From: Candidatus Azobacteroides sp.
Lineage (GTDB): Bacteria; Bacteroidota; Bacteroidia; Bacteroidales; WRGA01
Direction of reading: 5' to 3'
DNA length: 64,000 nt
Assembly (NCBI GenBank): GCA_021201815.1
Contig: JAJQEC010000114.1
Coordinates: 52,084 to 116,083, forward strand
The notes under the pieces are model-generated. The model was not told the origin of the DNA, searched no databases, and worked only from the letters and a program-made list of their open reading frames with translations. Position 1 is the stretch's first letter; each line of letters starts with the position of its first letter. The position numbers and the translations under genes are program-made. Of the stretch, positions 18,821 through 29,244 are shown piece after piece.

Positions 18821-18866
18821 AAGCGTAAAGAAATTATCTATTCCGGTATTTCTTTACGCTTTTTTA
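18821..18866 (+). terminator. Terminator after the beta-helix gene
   Basis: AAGCGTAAAGAAAT (18821-18834) pairs with ATTTCTTTACGCTT (18848-18861) and is followed by a T run. It may also serve the convergent OstA-like operon, though its A-side tract is weaker. Confidence 0.9.
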
Positions 18867-18935
18867 ATTTAAATAAATAATGACAAGAGATTATATATTC
18901 GGAGAATAAGTGCGCTAAAAAGAATAACAAACAGC

Positions 18936-20537
18936 TTAATAACGGAAACGTCTTGTCTTATACACGGGAGTATCTTCATTGCGTTCTACATTGCGGAAAA
19001 TATCCTGTTTATCTTTGGGACGAAGATAGTCGAACCAGACAAAATTCTTCAGGTAGAGATCTTCTGATATTATTTGCCCCAATGGTGTCAGGGAACCTTC
19101 GGGGGTAGGATAAATAACCAGTTTGTCTATCTTTTTATCTACCAGATAAATATCCAGAAAACCACTAAGAGTTCTGTTTAATCCAATAATAGTCAGATCA
19201 CTTTCTTCAGGATAATAAATGGATTCTGCATTTCCGCTTACAGTCACTTTTTTTATCTGCCCCTCCTGAAACCATATCTTCATATCCAGTCCGGTAACCT
19301 GGTCATAATGCTCCAGGGTATCTTTTTGGGAAACAGCAAATGCAAATTCCTGTACATGCGCATAATCCGGCGCACCGTCTTTCATGTAGAGAAGAATCGT
19401 ATCTCCGTAAATCTGATATAATTCATTCCACAGAACAGGATGTGTAAATAACCGCAGAATAGAATCCCGAGTACTGTATTGCATAGAATCGCATACTCCC
19501 TGAAAATCTTCCCTGAAGAAGCGGACATTATGATAGGCTTTAAGAATATTAAAGGTTGAATCCGGCATTGTTTTCAGGGTATCTGCATGCAGAAAAAGAG
19601 AGTCGACACCGGAATACTCTATTGCCAGGGCTTTTTTGGTTACAAAGGAATAATCAGTCAGTTCATTGTGATACCCATATTCTCCCCTAAGCAGTATTTT
19701 CTGTGCCGTATCCTGCAATTCAATATTTCCGAATGCTTCTCCTATACCTATCTGCCGGTTGTATTTGAGAGTATCTCCGGTCAATGTTTTTTTACTGCTT
19801 GTTTCAACAATCGGTCGATCCAGTAATTCCGATTCGTCTGTTCTTGTATTGTACCATCCACGGGTACAATAGATTGTACTACTGTCGGAAACAATCCGGG
19901 ATGGCCCCAGAATAGTGGCTATTCCTGTATTGGTATCGTATCTTAATGTATCTGAATAAAGAATAAAGCGAGGATTGATGAGTTGTACATCGTAGTTAAA
20001 AACAGCAATCTTTGTTGCAGGACTATATTGTCCGTATACGGAGCTTAGTTCATTGTCCTGGTCAATAATCACTCCTCCTTCAAAATAATAACTGATGTTT
20101 GCTACCCGGTCGTAATTGAGGCTATCTGTAAATAAAGTAACTCCTCTGTTTTCCATCCGGACATTCTCCCTTAAACGGGCTAATTTGGTATTTCCGTCAT
20201 AATAGAGCACATTTCCATAAGCAAAAAGGGTATCTGCCTGATTCATTTCCACATTTCCGAATGCATCCAAGGAATTGGATAATTTATAGAAATAAGCCGA
20301 ATCACAATCCATGAGAGTGTTTTCATGCCTGAAACGTACATTTCCGATAAGAATTTCAATATCCGGATTAAGTTCTTTATTTGAAGAAAGAATATCCGCA
20401 TATTCAAGGATAATCTGGCTCTTCTCTGTATTTGCACCTGCAGGAGAGGTTGGCTGACTATTCTGAGCTAGCACACAAAGGAATACAAAACAAAAAACAG
20501 CCGAAAAAGCAATTTTATGTCCGGAATAGTTTATCAT
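18936..20537 (-). CDS. OstA/LptA-like envelope protein
   Basis: A 533-residue protein with an N-terminal signal segment (IAFSAVFCFVFLCVLAQ, about residues 9-25). Repeated strand motifs such as LIGNVRFRHENTLMDCDSAYFYK and AFGNVEMNQADTLFAYGN at about 60-110, and LRENVRMENRGVTLFTDSLNYD at about 122-143, are those of the OstA/LptA beta-jellyroll family that carries lipopolysaccharide across the periplasm. The protein is longer than E. coli LptA, as is usual for Bacteroidota OstA-like proteins. It is the last gene of an operon with three peptidyl-prolyl isomerase-type proteins, consistent with outer-membrane assembly. The C-terminal 150 residues are less recognisable. Confidence 0.85.
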   Translation of the reverse strand: MINYSGHKIAFSAVFCFVFLCVLAQNSQPTSPAGANTEKSQIILEYADILSSNKELNPDIEILIGNVRFRHENTLMDCDSAYFYKLSNSLDAFGNVEMNQADTLFAYGNVLYYDGNTKLARLRENVRMENRGVTLFTDSLNYDRVANISYYFEGGVIIDQDNELSSVYGQYSPATKIAVFNYDVQLINPRFILYSDTLRYDTNTGIATILGPSRIVSDSSTIYCTRGWYNTRTDESELLDRPIVETSSKKTLTGDTLKYNRQIGIGEAFGNIELQDTAQKILLRGEYGYHNELTDYSFVTKKALAIEYSGVDSLFLHADTLKTMPDSTFNILKAYHNVRFFREDFQGVCDSMQYSTRDSILRLFTHPVLWNELYQIYGDTILLYMKDGAPDYAHVQEFAFAVSQKDTLEHYDQVTGLDMKIWFQEGQIKKVTVSGNAESIYYPEESDLTIIGLNRTLSGFLDIYLVDKKIDKLVIYPTPEGSLTPLGQIISEDLYLKNFVWFDYLRPKDKQDIFRNVERNEDTPVYKTRRFRY

Positions 20538-20572
20538 TTTTTTCCTGGAAAACGCATGAAGAAATTCAGTTC

Positions 20573-21937
20573 TTATTCTTTAATCCAGCCCGGATATTCA
20601 AATTCGCAATTTGCCCAGTTCGGATTAATACGGATATATGTCGTTTTCTGTTTTTCTTCTATCCATGCTTTAATTACATCTTTAGCCTTTGCAGAACGAA
20701 CCACATCTTTCAATTCCTGATAATCGGCAGAGACGTTTGCTTTGTGTCCCGGATAACGATTCCGTAGTTTTACAAGCATACATACCGGCTTTTGTTGAGG
20801 ACTGAGCACGGTGATTGCCTGCGATATTTCCCCCGGTTCCATTTTATCCACTACTTTGGCGATTTCCTGCGGAAGCTCCTGCATCTCGAATCGCAGGGTA
20901 CCGGTATAAGGGTTCATCATTAACCCATTGTTATTTCTGGAGTCTTTATCATGCGAGATAAATAAGGCAGCTTCTTCGAAGGTAAATTTACCTTCCACAA
21001 TATCAGCCCTGATAGAATCCAACCGGTTAATGCCTTCTTCGATTTCTTTGGCTTCTATCTCCGGTTTTAGCAGGATATGCCTGAAGTTCGCTTTATCTCC
21101 TTGTCTTTCGATAAGCTGGATAATATGAAATCCGTATTCTGTTTCTACAATCTGAGAGACACGGGAAGTACTCTGAAGTCCGAATGCCACATTTGCAAAT
21201 TTAGGAACTAACTGGGCCTTTCCCATAAAGCCTAATTCTCCTCCCCTTTTAGCGGATTCCGTATCTTGGGAATAAAGAATGGCTAATGTGGAGAAATCAA
21301 ATTCCCCGCTATTTATCTGCTCCGTAAATTCCCTTAATCTTGCCTTTACTCTGTCAATTTCCTGTAAAGTAGGTTTCGGTTCGATAGTTACTACCTGTAC
21401 TTCTACTTGTGTAGGAATAAAAGGAATACTATCCGCAGGTAATTTACTATAGTATTTTCTTACTTCTGTCGGAGTGATTTTTATTTCCCCTATGATTTTT
21501 TCCTGCATGCTTTGTACAATAAGATTATCTCTTACTGTTTCCCTTAAGGTCTCCCTTATTTTCACAGTAGGTTTTCGGAAATATTCTTCCATTTTTTCCT
21601 TTGACCCGATCTGAGAAGTATAGTAGTTTATCTGTGCCTCCACATATTGAGTTACCTGTGCTTCAGGAACTTCGATACTATCTATTTTAGCCTGGTTCAA
21701 GAATAACTTCTGAATCGCTATCTGTTCCGGAATGACACAATAGGGATCACCATCAATTTTCTCATTCCGGTAAAGGGCTTCCAGTCGTTGTTCTTCTACT
21801 TCCGACTTCAGGATAGCCTGATCTCCTACTACCCAGATTACTTCATCAATTATATTATCCTGTGCCTGTAAAATAGATAGTGTGCTCAGAAGCATCAGGA
21901 TAAGGGAACAACAGGTGCTGTTTTTTAATATAGACAT
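20573..21937 (-). CDS. SurA-like periplasmic peptidyl-prolyl isomerase
   Basis: A 454-residue periplasmic chaperone with a signal peptide ending near LQAQD (residue 26). A SurA_N-like region (VVGDQAILKSEVEEQRLEAL, about 37-56, and following helices) is followed by two PpiC/parvulin domains: about 170-275, with GGELGFMGKAQLVPKFANVAFGL, EYGFHIIQLIERQGD, and about 280-390, with NFRHILLKP. It should help outer-membrane proteins fold. 35 bases separate its stop from the next gene and 16 bases from the upstream lipoprotein gene. The second domain looks degenerate. Confidence 0.88.
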   Translation of the reverse strand: MSILKNSTCCSLILMLLSTLSILQAQDNIIDEVIWVVGDQAILKSEVEEQRLEALYRNEKIDGDPYCVIPEQIAIQKLFLNQAKIDSIEVPEAQVTQYVEAQINYYTSQIGSKEKMEEYFRKPTVKIRETLRETVRDNLIVQSMQEKIIGEIKITPTEVRKYYSKLPADSIPFIPTQVEVQVVTIEPKPTLQEIDRVKARLREFTEQINSGEFDFSTLAILYSQDTESAKRGGELGFMGKAQLVPKFANVAFGLQSTSRVSQIVETEYGFHIIQLIERQGDKANFRHILLKPEIEAKEIEEGINRLDSIRADIVEGKFTFEEAALFISHDKDSRNNNGLMMNPYTGTLRFEMQELPQEIAKVVDKMEPGEISQAITVLSPQQKPVCMLVKLRNRYPGHKANVSADYQELKDVVRSAKAKDVIKAWIEEKQKTTYIRINPNWANCEFEYPGWIKE

Positions 21938-21953
21938 GAATATGTACCTTATT

Positions 21954-22820
21954 TTAATAATATATTTTAACTTTATCTTTTTCTATTGCTTCCTGATAGA
22001 GATCGTTTCCGATCTGCTGAATGAAATCATTCCTTCGTTGGTTAACCAGAATATCGGTAATTGTTTTCCTTGCGAATTCATAAGGTTGTTTATCCGAAGT
22101 AGATAAATAACTTTTTATGTTCAGAAAATAATAAAAAGAGCTGTCAGCAATCTCAATAAAAGGGGTTGCTTTCAAAAACTCTTCCTCATTATCGGGAAAC
22201 TGGACAGGCATCATTTCCGTGTATTTATGTAGTGGCTCCCAACGATCATAAAAATATTCATAAATAGAAGCATTGCGCAAACAATAGTTTTCAATATCTG
22301 CGATATTTTCCGTACTGACAGACTTCCCTGTTGCTTCTTCCATGCACCATCCTTTTAATTTATTCAGGTCTGTCGCATTGATGGGAACTTTTAACATAAA
22401 CCCTTTTATGATACTCTCTTCCAGGTAAAGCCCCATATCATTCGTATCATAATAGGTTTTAATTTCGTTTTCCGGAACAGGTTGATTCAACCTTTCTGCC
22501 ATAAGGCCATTCAGGTAAGAATACAGAATTAAAGACCTTTTATACTCTTCTACTTTTTGCTCAATTTCTTTATTACTAACGATATTTTTTCCTGCCTGTT
22601 CATATAATAATTCATCTGTAATCCATTTTTTGATAAAATGTTCGGCAAACTGCAGGCTATCTTCTTCACTTAAGCCTTTCGGAAGAACATCCATCAATTG
22701 TTCTTTGCGCAACATCCGGTCACCGATGGAAACCAACGGTTTATTCAGATTCTCCTCATTATTACAACCTGCAAATGAAAAGAGGAAAGTAAGGAACAAT
22801 GTGTACCGAATATATTGCAT
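21954..22820 (-). CDS. SurA/PpiC-associated lipoprotein
   Basis: Starting at ATG 22820 gives 288 residues with a lipoprotein signal (MQYIRYTLFLTFLFSFAGC, Cys19). The open frame could extend 29 codons upstream, but that would place a signal peptide inside the protein, so the shorter start is chosen. The N-terminal half has a SurA_N-like helical pattern (IGDRMLRKEQLMDVLPKGLS..., FIKKWITDELLYEQA). No complete parvulin motif is visible in the rest. It sits between two clear PpiC proteins and probably works with them at the outer membrane; catalytic activity is doubtful. Confidence 0.72.
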   Translation of the reverse strand: MQYIRYTLFLTFLFSFAGCNNEENLNKPLVSIGDRMLRKEQLMDVLPKGLSEEDSLQFAEHFIKKWITDELLYEQAGKNIVSNKEIEQKVEEYKRSLILYSYLNGLMAERLNQPVPENEIKTYYDTNDMGLYLEESIIKGFMLKVPINATDLNKLKGWCMEEATGKSVSTENIADIENYCLRNASIYEYFYDRWEPLHKYTEMMPVQFPDNEEEFLKATPFIEIADSSFYYFLNIKSYLSTSDKQPYEFARKTITDILVNQRRNDFIQQIGNDLYQEAIEKDKVKIYY

Positions 22821-22900
22821 CCTGATATTAAGAAGGCCTTTTTTCAATGGTGCTAAAATACAATAATATATGGAAGGTACGATACGAATTAATATTTTTT

Positions 22901-22973
22901 TAGCCATATTTCCTTAATTTGGCATCTGTTGTCAAATTTCAGAAGCATTACTTCTGATAAGGAAATATGGCTA
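22901..22973. repeat. 16-bp perfect inverted repeat between two PPIase genes
   Basis: TAGCCATATTTCCTTA (22901-22916) and TAAGGAAATATGGCTA (22958-22973) are exact complements, with AGAAG/CTTCT (22941-22955) paired inside. Each outer arm continues with AAAA rather than a T run in the outward direction, so it is not a standard terminator. Confidence 0.75.
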
Positions 22974-22979
22974 AAAGGA

Positions 22980-24959
22980 TTATTTGGAAGAAATGTTCTG
23001 TACGCTTCTTAATACATCTTCATTCACTTCAACGGTATATTTATCTCTTAAATATTTTAACCATTCTTCTTCCAGATAGTTCTGGTAATCGGAAGTTACC
23101 AGTCCTCTTACATCCTGATAGGTTTCCGGTCCGTCTTTAAGGATTTTTCCGGTTACAAATACTTCCGGATAGTTTTCAGGGGATTCATATTCTTTTTTAT
23201 TCAGTGTTTTGAAACCGAAGCAGTCCACAGCTTTATTTTCCCCTTCGGTTACAAGAACTCGCTCTACTTTAATATTTGATTTCTCAGGAGTATTAAAGGT
23301 AGTGTTCAACACTTTGATGATTGAATCCGAAGCTGTTTTCTTCACCAACTTCTCAGCATCTTTCCTTGTTTTAGCATCCGCACAAGAGATGACAAACCCT
23401 TTATAACGGGGTTTATCCCATTTATACTCATCTTTGTGCTGATTGAAATAATTCGTTAATCCTTCCGTATCTTTAGAGGCTTTGTCCCACACTTCTTTAT
23501 TACTTACTTCAAAAAGGAGGATACCATCGTGATACTCATTCATCAGATTTGCAAAATCTTTATACTGATTTTCCAGATTCTGGTCCTGATAACTGAATAC
23601 GCTGGCATTTACATACTGCTCGTATTTATCTGTCAATGCATCCGAAGGAGTGGCCTTCGGGCTGTTGGGATTTTTCTCTACATACTCTACAAACTGAGCT
23701 TGCGTATAAGGTTCATTGTTGAGTGTAAATAATACTTTATTCAGTTGTTTTCCGTCTGCAATAAAGGCAGAATCAACGGCTTCTCCTTTCATAGCAAGTG
23801 CTATTACCTCTTGCAAAGCTGCATTATCCGGAGTATAATTATATTCTTTTTTCAGCCGGTTGGCAGTTGTATTTTTAATTTCGGCATTCCGGTCACTACG
23901 CATGATCATGCTTCGGATTTCTTTCTGTTGTTCCTCATAAGGAGCAAGATCTTTTTTATCCTTTACCTGCATGATATGATATCCGAAAGCCGTTTGGAAA
24001 GGTTCTGAAACATCTCCTTTATTTAAAGAGAAAGCCACATTTTCGAATTCTTTGATCATTCTTCCTACGCCGAACCAGGGAAGTTCACCCCCATTCTGAG
24101 CAGTTCCACGATCTTCGGAATACTCTTTTGCCGCTTCAGAAAAATCCATACCACCTTTAATCAATTGATAAACAGAATCGGCTTTCAGGCGTGCTTTTTC
24201 CATTGTTTCTTCATCAGCCTCACGAGGATAAGATATCATAATGTGGGAGGCCAGTACCTGACCCGGATCCGGTCTGCGGTCTTCTACTTTAATAATGTGA
24301 TATCCGTATGAAGAACGAACGGGCATGCTGATGGTTCCGACCGGAGTGCTATATGCGGCATTTTCAAAAGGGTATACTGTGCTGAAAGCACTTATATATC
24401 CTAATAAACCGGAATTGGTTTCTGCAGAAGGATCTTCAGATACTTCTTTTGCTACCATATTAAAATCTTCTGCTTTCTTTCTTTTGTTGGAGGGTGCTAC
24501 ACGTTCCCGGATTTCCATAATCCGGTTATAGGCATCCAACGTATCGGCAACCGTATAGTTGAAAGGCAATCTTACCAGAATATGACTTACGGATACGTTT
24601 TCTTTCATCCGGTCATAAGCTTCCCGGATAAAAAATTCTTCCGCATCTTTGTCTTCCAGATAAGGCTGACTGAGTTGACGACGATAGCCGTTCAGTTCAT
24701 TTTTAAAAGAAGGCAAAGTGTCTAATCCCTGAGCTTTGGCTTCAAAAACCTTCAGTTTAAAATTTTTGAACAATTCCAGATATTCATCCAGATCTTTCTG
24801 TTCTACGGTTTCCGCCGTGTTATTCTTATTGTAAATATATTCAAACTCCGACTTTTTGATATCAACTCCGTTGATTCTCATCAAGACCGGATCTGATGCC
24901 TGGGCCGAGAGCCCCATGCTTACACAAAGAAACAGGAACGATGCGATTTTTCCTCTCAT
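22980..24959 (-). CDS. Multidomain PpiC-type peptidyl-prolyl isomerase
   Basis: A 659-residue exported foldase with a signal peptide (MRGKIASFLFLCVSMGLSAQA). A SurA_N-like segment (about 25-110) is followed by two parvulin domains, near 120-230 (VSHILVRLPFNYT..., SSYGYHIIKVEDRRPD) and near 235-335 (SHIMISYP..., GGELPWFGVGRMIKEFENVAFSL, AFGYHIMQVKDKK). The remaining 300 residues form an extended C-terminal region seen in large Bacteroidota isomerases. It is the first envelope gene after guaB, with about 107 bases between them, so it may have its own promoter. Confidence 0.88.
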   Translation of the reverse strand: MRGKIASFLFLCVSMGLSAQASDPVLMRINGVDIKKSEFEYIYNKNNTAETVEQKDLDEYLELFKNFKLKVFEAKAQGLDTLPSFKNELNGYRRQLSQPYLEDKDAEEFFIREAYDRMKENVSVSHILVRLPFNYTVADTLDAYNRIMEIRERVAPSNKRKKAEDFNMVAKEVSEDPSAETNSGLLGYISAFSTVYPFENAAYSTPVGTISMPVRSSYGYHIIKVEDRRPDPGQVLASHIMISYPREADEETMEKARLKADSVYQLIKGGMDFSEAAKEYSEDRGTAQNGGELPWFGVGRMIKEFENVAFSLNKGDVSEPFQTAFGYHIMQVKDKKDLAPYEEQQKEIRSMIMRSDRNAEIKNTTANRLKKEYNYTPDNAALQEVIALAMKGEAVDSAFIADGKQLNKVLFTLNNEPYTQAQFVEYVEKNPNSPKATPSDALTDKYEQYVNASVFSYQDQNLENQYKDFANLMNEYHDGILLFEVSNKEVWDKASKDTEGLTNYFNQHKDEYKWDKPRYKGFVISCADAKTRKDAEKLVKKTASDSIIKVLNTTFNTPEKSNIKVERVLVTEGENKAVDCFGFKTLNKKEYESPENYPEVFVTGKILKDGPETYQDVRGLVTSDYQNYLEEEWLKYLRDKYTVEVNEDVLRSVQNISSK

Positions 24960-25066
24960 ACTTAAAAGATATTTAATGAGTTTATTTAATATTGAATAAT
25001 TAAACTAATCTATGTTAACGTAAAATGTGTTTTAAAATTGTATTAAAATACAAAAACCTGTCCATT

Positions 25067-26578
<1,512 letters not shown>

Positions 26579-26657
26579 CAAAATTTTGTTTTACAACAGA
26601 TTTTATTTCCCTTTAATTTGAGCTATAGGACCAAGAATGCAAAAATAGCGACGAAAG

Positions 26658-26688
26658 ATTGTTTTTTTGGGAATTTTCTCTACCTTTG
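26658..26688 (+). promoter_or_regulatory. Promoter of tRNA-Leu
   Basis: TACCTTTG at 26681-26688 as the -7 box, with ATTG at 26658-26661 as a possible -33 element at a 19-base spacing. The tRNA begins 22 bases after the -7 box. Confidence 0.55.
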
Positions 26689-26709
26689 CCGACGCATTTG
26701 CAAAAAAAT

Positions 26710-26793
26710 GCCCAGATGGCGGAATTGGTAGACGCGCTGGTCTCAAACACCAGTGGATTTATTTCCATGCCGGTTCGATCCCGGCTCTGGGTA
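26710..26793 (+). tRNA. tRNA-Leu (anticodon CAA)
   Basis: An 84-base class II tRNA. The acceptor stem GCCCAGA pairs with TCTGGGT (G-U at the first pair), discriminator base A. The D arm is GGCGGAATTGGTAGACGC, anticodon stem CTGGT/ACCAG with loop CTCAAAC, giving anticodon CAA for codon UUG. A long variable arm (TGGATTTATTTCCA) precedes the T arm CCGGTTCGATCCCGG. CCA is not encoded. The gene lies at the left edge of a small AT-rich island, a common integration site type. Confidence 0.97.
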
Positions 26794-26803
26794 CGGTGAA
26801 AAT

Positions 26804-26842
26804 AAAAGCCTAATTGATATTCAATCAGTTAGGCTTTTTTCT
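26804..26842. terminator. Bidirectional-looking terminator after tRNA-Leu
   Basis: AAAAGCCTAA pairs with TTAGGCTTTT and a T run follows on the plus strand; the reverse direction also ends in T residues, so it can close the gene entering from the right as well. Confidence 0.8.
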
Positions 26843-26875
26843 TTGAAGATTTGTTCCCAAATTGTTCCCAAACAT
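26825..26875 (-). pseudogene. Possible remnant of a tyrosine-integrase C-terminus
   Basis: On the minus strand a short frame reads MFGNNLGTNLQRKKPN and stops next to the tRNA-Leu terminator. Integrases of tRNA-targeting elements in Bacteroidota often end close to the tRNA, and this tail has a composition I associate with them. The frame is closed upstream by TAG six codons before the Met, so if it is integrase only the tail remains. This is a guess from position and resemblance. Confidence 0.25.
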
Positions 26876-26907
26876 GAAAGTATATAAATTCTAATAATTT
26901 AAATTTC

Positions 26908-27603
26908 TTATTTCCAAAAAAGCGATTTAGAATTTTTACATATATGTTTATATACTATTCTGTCAATATAGTTAATATATTGTTTTACATTAAAAAAATG
27001 TCTTTCAATATCATTAAAAGTAAGGTTATTAGAGTTCTGATGTGCAATAGATTCTCTTAAGCTTAAAAATGATTCAAAAGCTGTTTTCAAATCCTTTTTA
27101 GATTCTATATTTATTTGCTTTACAATATCTTGAATACCAATACGATGGTATAATATTTTCAAATTTTTAATGGAAGGATATTTATTAGTACTAATGATAT
27201 TATAGGAATTTATTTGAGATTTAAATGAAGAGTTATCCAAAATTAACTTATAGCAACTATTTGAAATTCTTAAACTTTCAATTAGTTTTTTTTCATCAGT
27301 ATTATTATAAAAGTTTTTAAAATGTACTTTTTGGGAATCTATTAATGCTTTTGTTCGCGCATTTTCAGGCAATTCTGAAAGTATTGCTCCTTTTTGTCTA
27401 TAATTATATAATATATTATCAATTAAATTTTTTGTATAATCTTCAATCCTAGCACATAACAAAAAAATACATGATTGATATATTAATTGTTCATGATCAT
27501 AAGAGAAAAAAGCAGACTTAAAAGTAGTTTTCTTTGCTAACTTTTTTAATCTTTCAAGTTCTAACTCAAATTCTTCTCTTGCACTACTCTTACAATATGG
27601 CAT
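26908..27603 (-). CDS. HEPN-domain protein, probable RNase partner of the DUF262 protein
   Basis: A 231-residue all-alpha protein. It carries the HEPN RNase signature Rx4H as RESIAH (Arg183-His188) and an upstream conserved-looking ARIEDYTKNLI helix (51-61), a layout like the MAE_28990/RLS-type HEPN families. Its ATG lies one base after the stop of the DUF262 gene, so the two are translated together. HEPN ribonucleases are common toxic effectors of defence and toxin-antitoxin systems. The gene is markedly AT-rich with many AAA, ATT and TTA codons, unlike neighbours. The family name is a motif-based inference. Confidence 0.68.
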   Translation of the reverse strand: MPYCKSSAREEFELELERLKKLAKKTTFKSAFFSYDHEQLIYQSCIFLLCARIEDYTKNLIDNILYNYRQKGAILSELPENARTKALIDSQKVHFKNFYNNTDEKKLIESLRISNSCYKLILDNSSFKSQINSYNIISTNKYPSIKNLKILYHRIGIQDIVKQINIESKKDLKTAFESFLSLRESIAHQNSNNLTFNDIERHFFNVKQYINYIDRIVYKHICKNSKSLFWK

Positions 27604-27604
27604 G

Positions 27605-28717
27605 TTATAATAAATCTTCTAAAAAGCTAGTATAATCTTCAATTCTTTTCCAGACAACTCTTTTATCTGTCGTACCCTTGGTCAAAGTGTTATAGAATTC
27701 CTCCTGCTGAAAAAGTTCAAGTAATTTGTTTATAACAAGATCTTTATTTATAGTTTCTAGTTGTTCTAAAGATGGATTTAAATTATTCATTGATAACATT
27801 TGCGCATCAAATAAAGCCGTATTAGATTTTGTCCTCTTTCTCGATTCATCAAATGTTTTAAATGCATATTCTCCATATAAAAGATGACATTTATTTAAGT
27901 TCTGTATAAAATTCTCAGCTAATTCCTCAATTTTTTCCTGAGGCATATTTCTATTGTCTTCAGCATATTTATTCAAAAACACAGACATAGGTTTTTCATA
28001 ATTATCTAATCTTTCTAGTAGGGTGAAATAACGTAAAATCATTTCATCCCCTTTCATTCTTTTATCATTAGTGGTGGAGGTCAATTTCCTAAATAAAGAC
28101 TTACTTGCCAACTCTCCTATCTTCGTAATTAATCTGCTTGTATATACCCCATGTCTTAATTCTTGAGAATTAAGTTTTACAGAACCAGTATTTAATCTTT
28201 CAAAAACATCAAATTTTATTTGAGGATGTGTATCCTTCAATATTGCTATACAACGGATAGTTCTATTAATTATATGGCGCTGAAATCTCGGGTCTAGCTC
28301 TTCATATGTTAATCCTTCTAACTCTGGATATGTTGCTAACCCGGTTAATGGAAATTCGTTGTTTATAAATAAGTTTATACTGGTCAACCTTTGATTTCCA
28401 TCTATTACTGATAAAGTTTCGTTAGCATTCTGGCTTAAATAAATAACAGGAATAGGACATTGAATAATTAAAGATTCAATTAGCCTAGAAGCTTGAACTC
28501 TATTCCAAACATATCCACGTTGAAAATTAGGAATAGTAATATGGCCATTTTTAATATATTCCTGAATGGTAGAAACGGTAAAGTCATAAGTTTCTGTTAT
28601 GAGTTTTCTTTTCTCTGGGGGAATGTCGTAAACCTCATATTCATAATTTTCTTCTTCAGGGAATAACTTATTGGCTAATAACGTTGATTTATTATTCATT
28701 TTATTTAATTTTATCAA
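27605..28717 (-). CDS. DUF262 (ParB/GmrSD-N-like) protein
   Basis: A 370-residue protein with the DUF262 hallmarks: TIPNFQRGYVWN at 61-72 (IPxFQRxYvW) and SVIDGNQRLTSI at 103-114. DUF262 domains have a ParB/Srx-like fold with nucleotide-dependent nuclease activity in GmrSD and related restriction systems. The C-terminal 200 residues are helical and less familiar, with no HNH motif (DUF1524) seen, unlike full GmrSD. The partner gene for a HEPN protein follows at once. Start could also be Met7 (28699). The pair probably forms a stand-alone defence or stress module; not demonstrated. Confidence 0.82.
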   Translation of the reverse strand: MIKLNKMNNKSTLLANKLFPEEENYEYEVYDIPPEKRKLITETYDFTVSTIQEYIKNGHITIPNFQRGYVWNRVQASRLIESLIIQCPIPVIYLSQNANETLSVIDGNQRLTSINLFINNEFPLTGLATYPELEGLTYEELDPRFQRHIINRTIRCIAILKDTHPQIKFDVFERLNTGSVKLNSQELRHGVYTSRLITKIGELASKSLFRKLTSTTNDKRMKGDEMILRYFTLLERLDNYEKPMSVFLNKYAEDNRNMPQEKIEELAENFIQNLNKCHLLYGEYAFKTFDESRKRTKSNTALFDAQMLSMNNLNPSLEQLETINKDLVINKLLELFQQEEFYNTLTKGTTDKRVVWKRIEDYTSFLEDLL

Positions 28718-29010
28718 TACAATATTTTTGCTATACAGTAAAAAAATATTTTACTTGTTGTCTTTTAAGACCTCTTACAATAAAACAACTTTTTCATTCT
28801 CCTATTGCAATAATATTTATTGCCGCATCGCCCCATAATTTTGTAATTGTTTCAACTAATATGTTTAAAGATTAGGCAATTTTATCTAATATTTATTTTT
28901 CTAGTTTATTTTTTTCTACATTCTACAAAATTATGAAAAATATTAATATTTTGTCATATATATACTTAATAAATTGAGTGTGAAAATTTTAACTTTATAT
29001 GTATAGTAAA
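28718..29010. other. AT-rich spacer upstream of the DUF262-HEPN pair
   Basis: 293 bases of very AT-rich DNA between the DUF262 start and the XRE stop, both on the minus strand. It must hold the module's promoter, but no clean TAnnTTTG box is visible. Confidence 0.4.
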
Positions 29011-29244
29011 TTATTTCTCCGAAATAAAAAAATCAATCGGTTGGTTATATATTTTAGCCAGGTCTACAAGAAAAAGAAATTCTACTTTTCTGTCACTATT
29101 TTCAATTTTTGATAACTCTGTTTGAGAAATCAAACCTGTTTTAGCGACATCATTTTGTGTTAAACCAGCTTTTTCCCTGGCTTCAATTAATTTAGCAGAT
29201 AGAAGTTCTCTCCTCTTTTTATATTCTTTCTCTTTCTTATCCAT
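29011..29244 (-). CDS. XRE-family helix-turn-helix regulator
   Basis: A 77-residue protein made of a single HTH_3 domain: LIEAREKAGLTQNDVAKTGLISQTELSKIENSDR at about 19-53, with the recognition helix QTELSKIENS. A lysine-rich N-terminal extension precedes it. It lies upstream of, and on the same strand as, the DUF262-HEPN pair, separated by 293 bases, so it may control that module or itself. Two perfect inverted repeats lie just before its start codon. Confidence 0.85.
   Translation of the reverse strand: MDKKEKEYKKRRELLSAKLIEAREKAGLTQNDVAKTGLISQTELSKIENSDRKVEFLFLVDLAKIYNQPIDFFISEK

Noticed and set aside
22821..22907. Longer start for the PPIase lipoprotein
   Set aside because: It would place the signal peptide and lipobox 30 residues into the protein.
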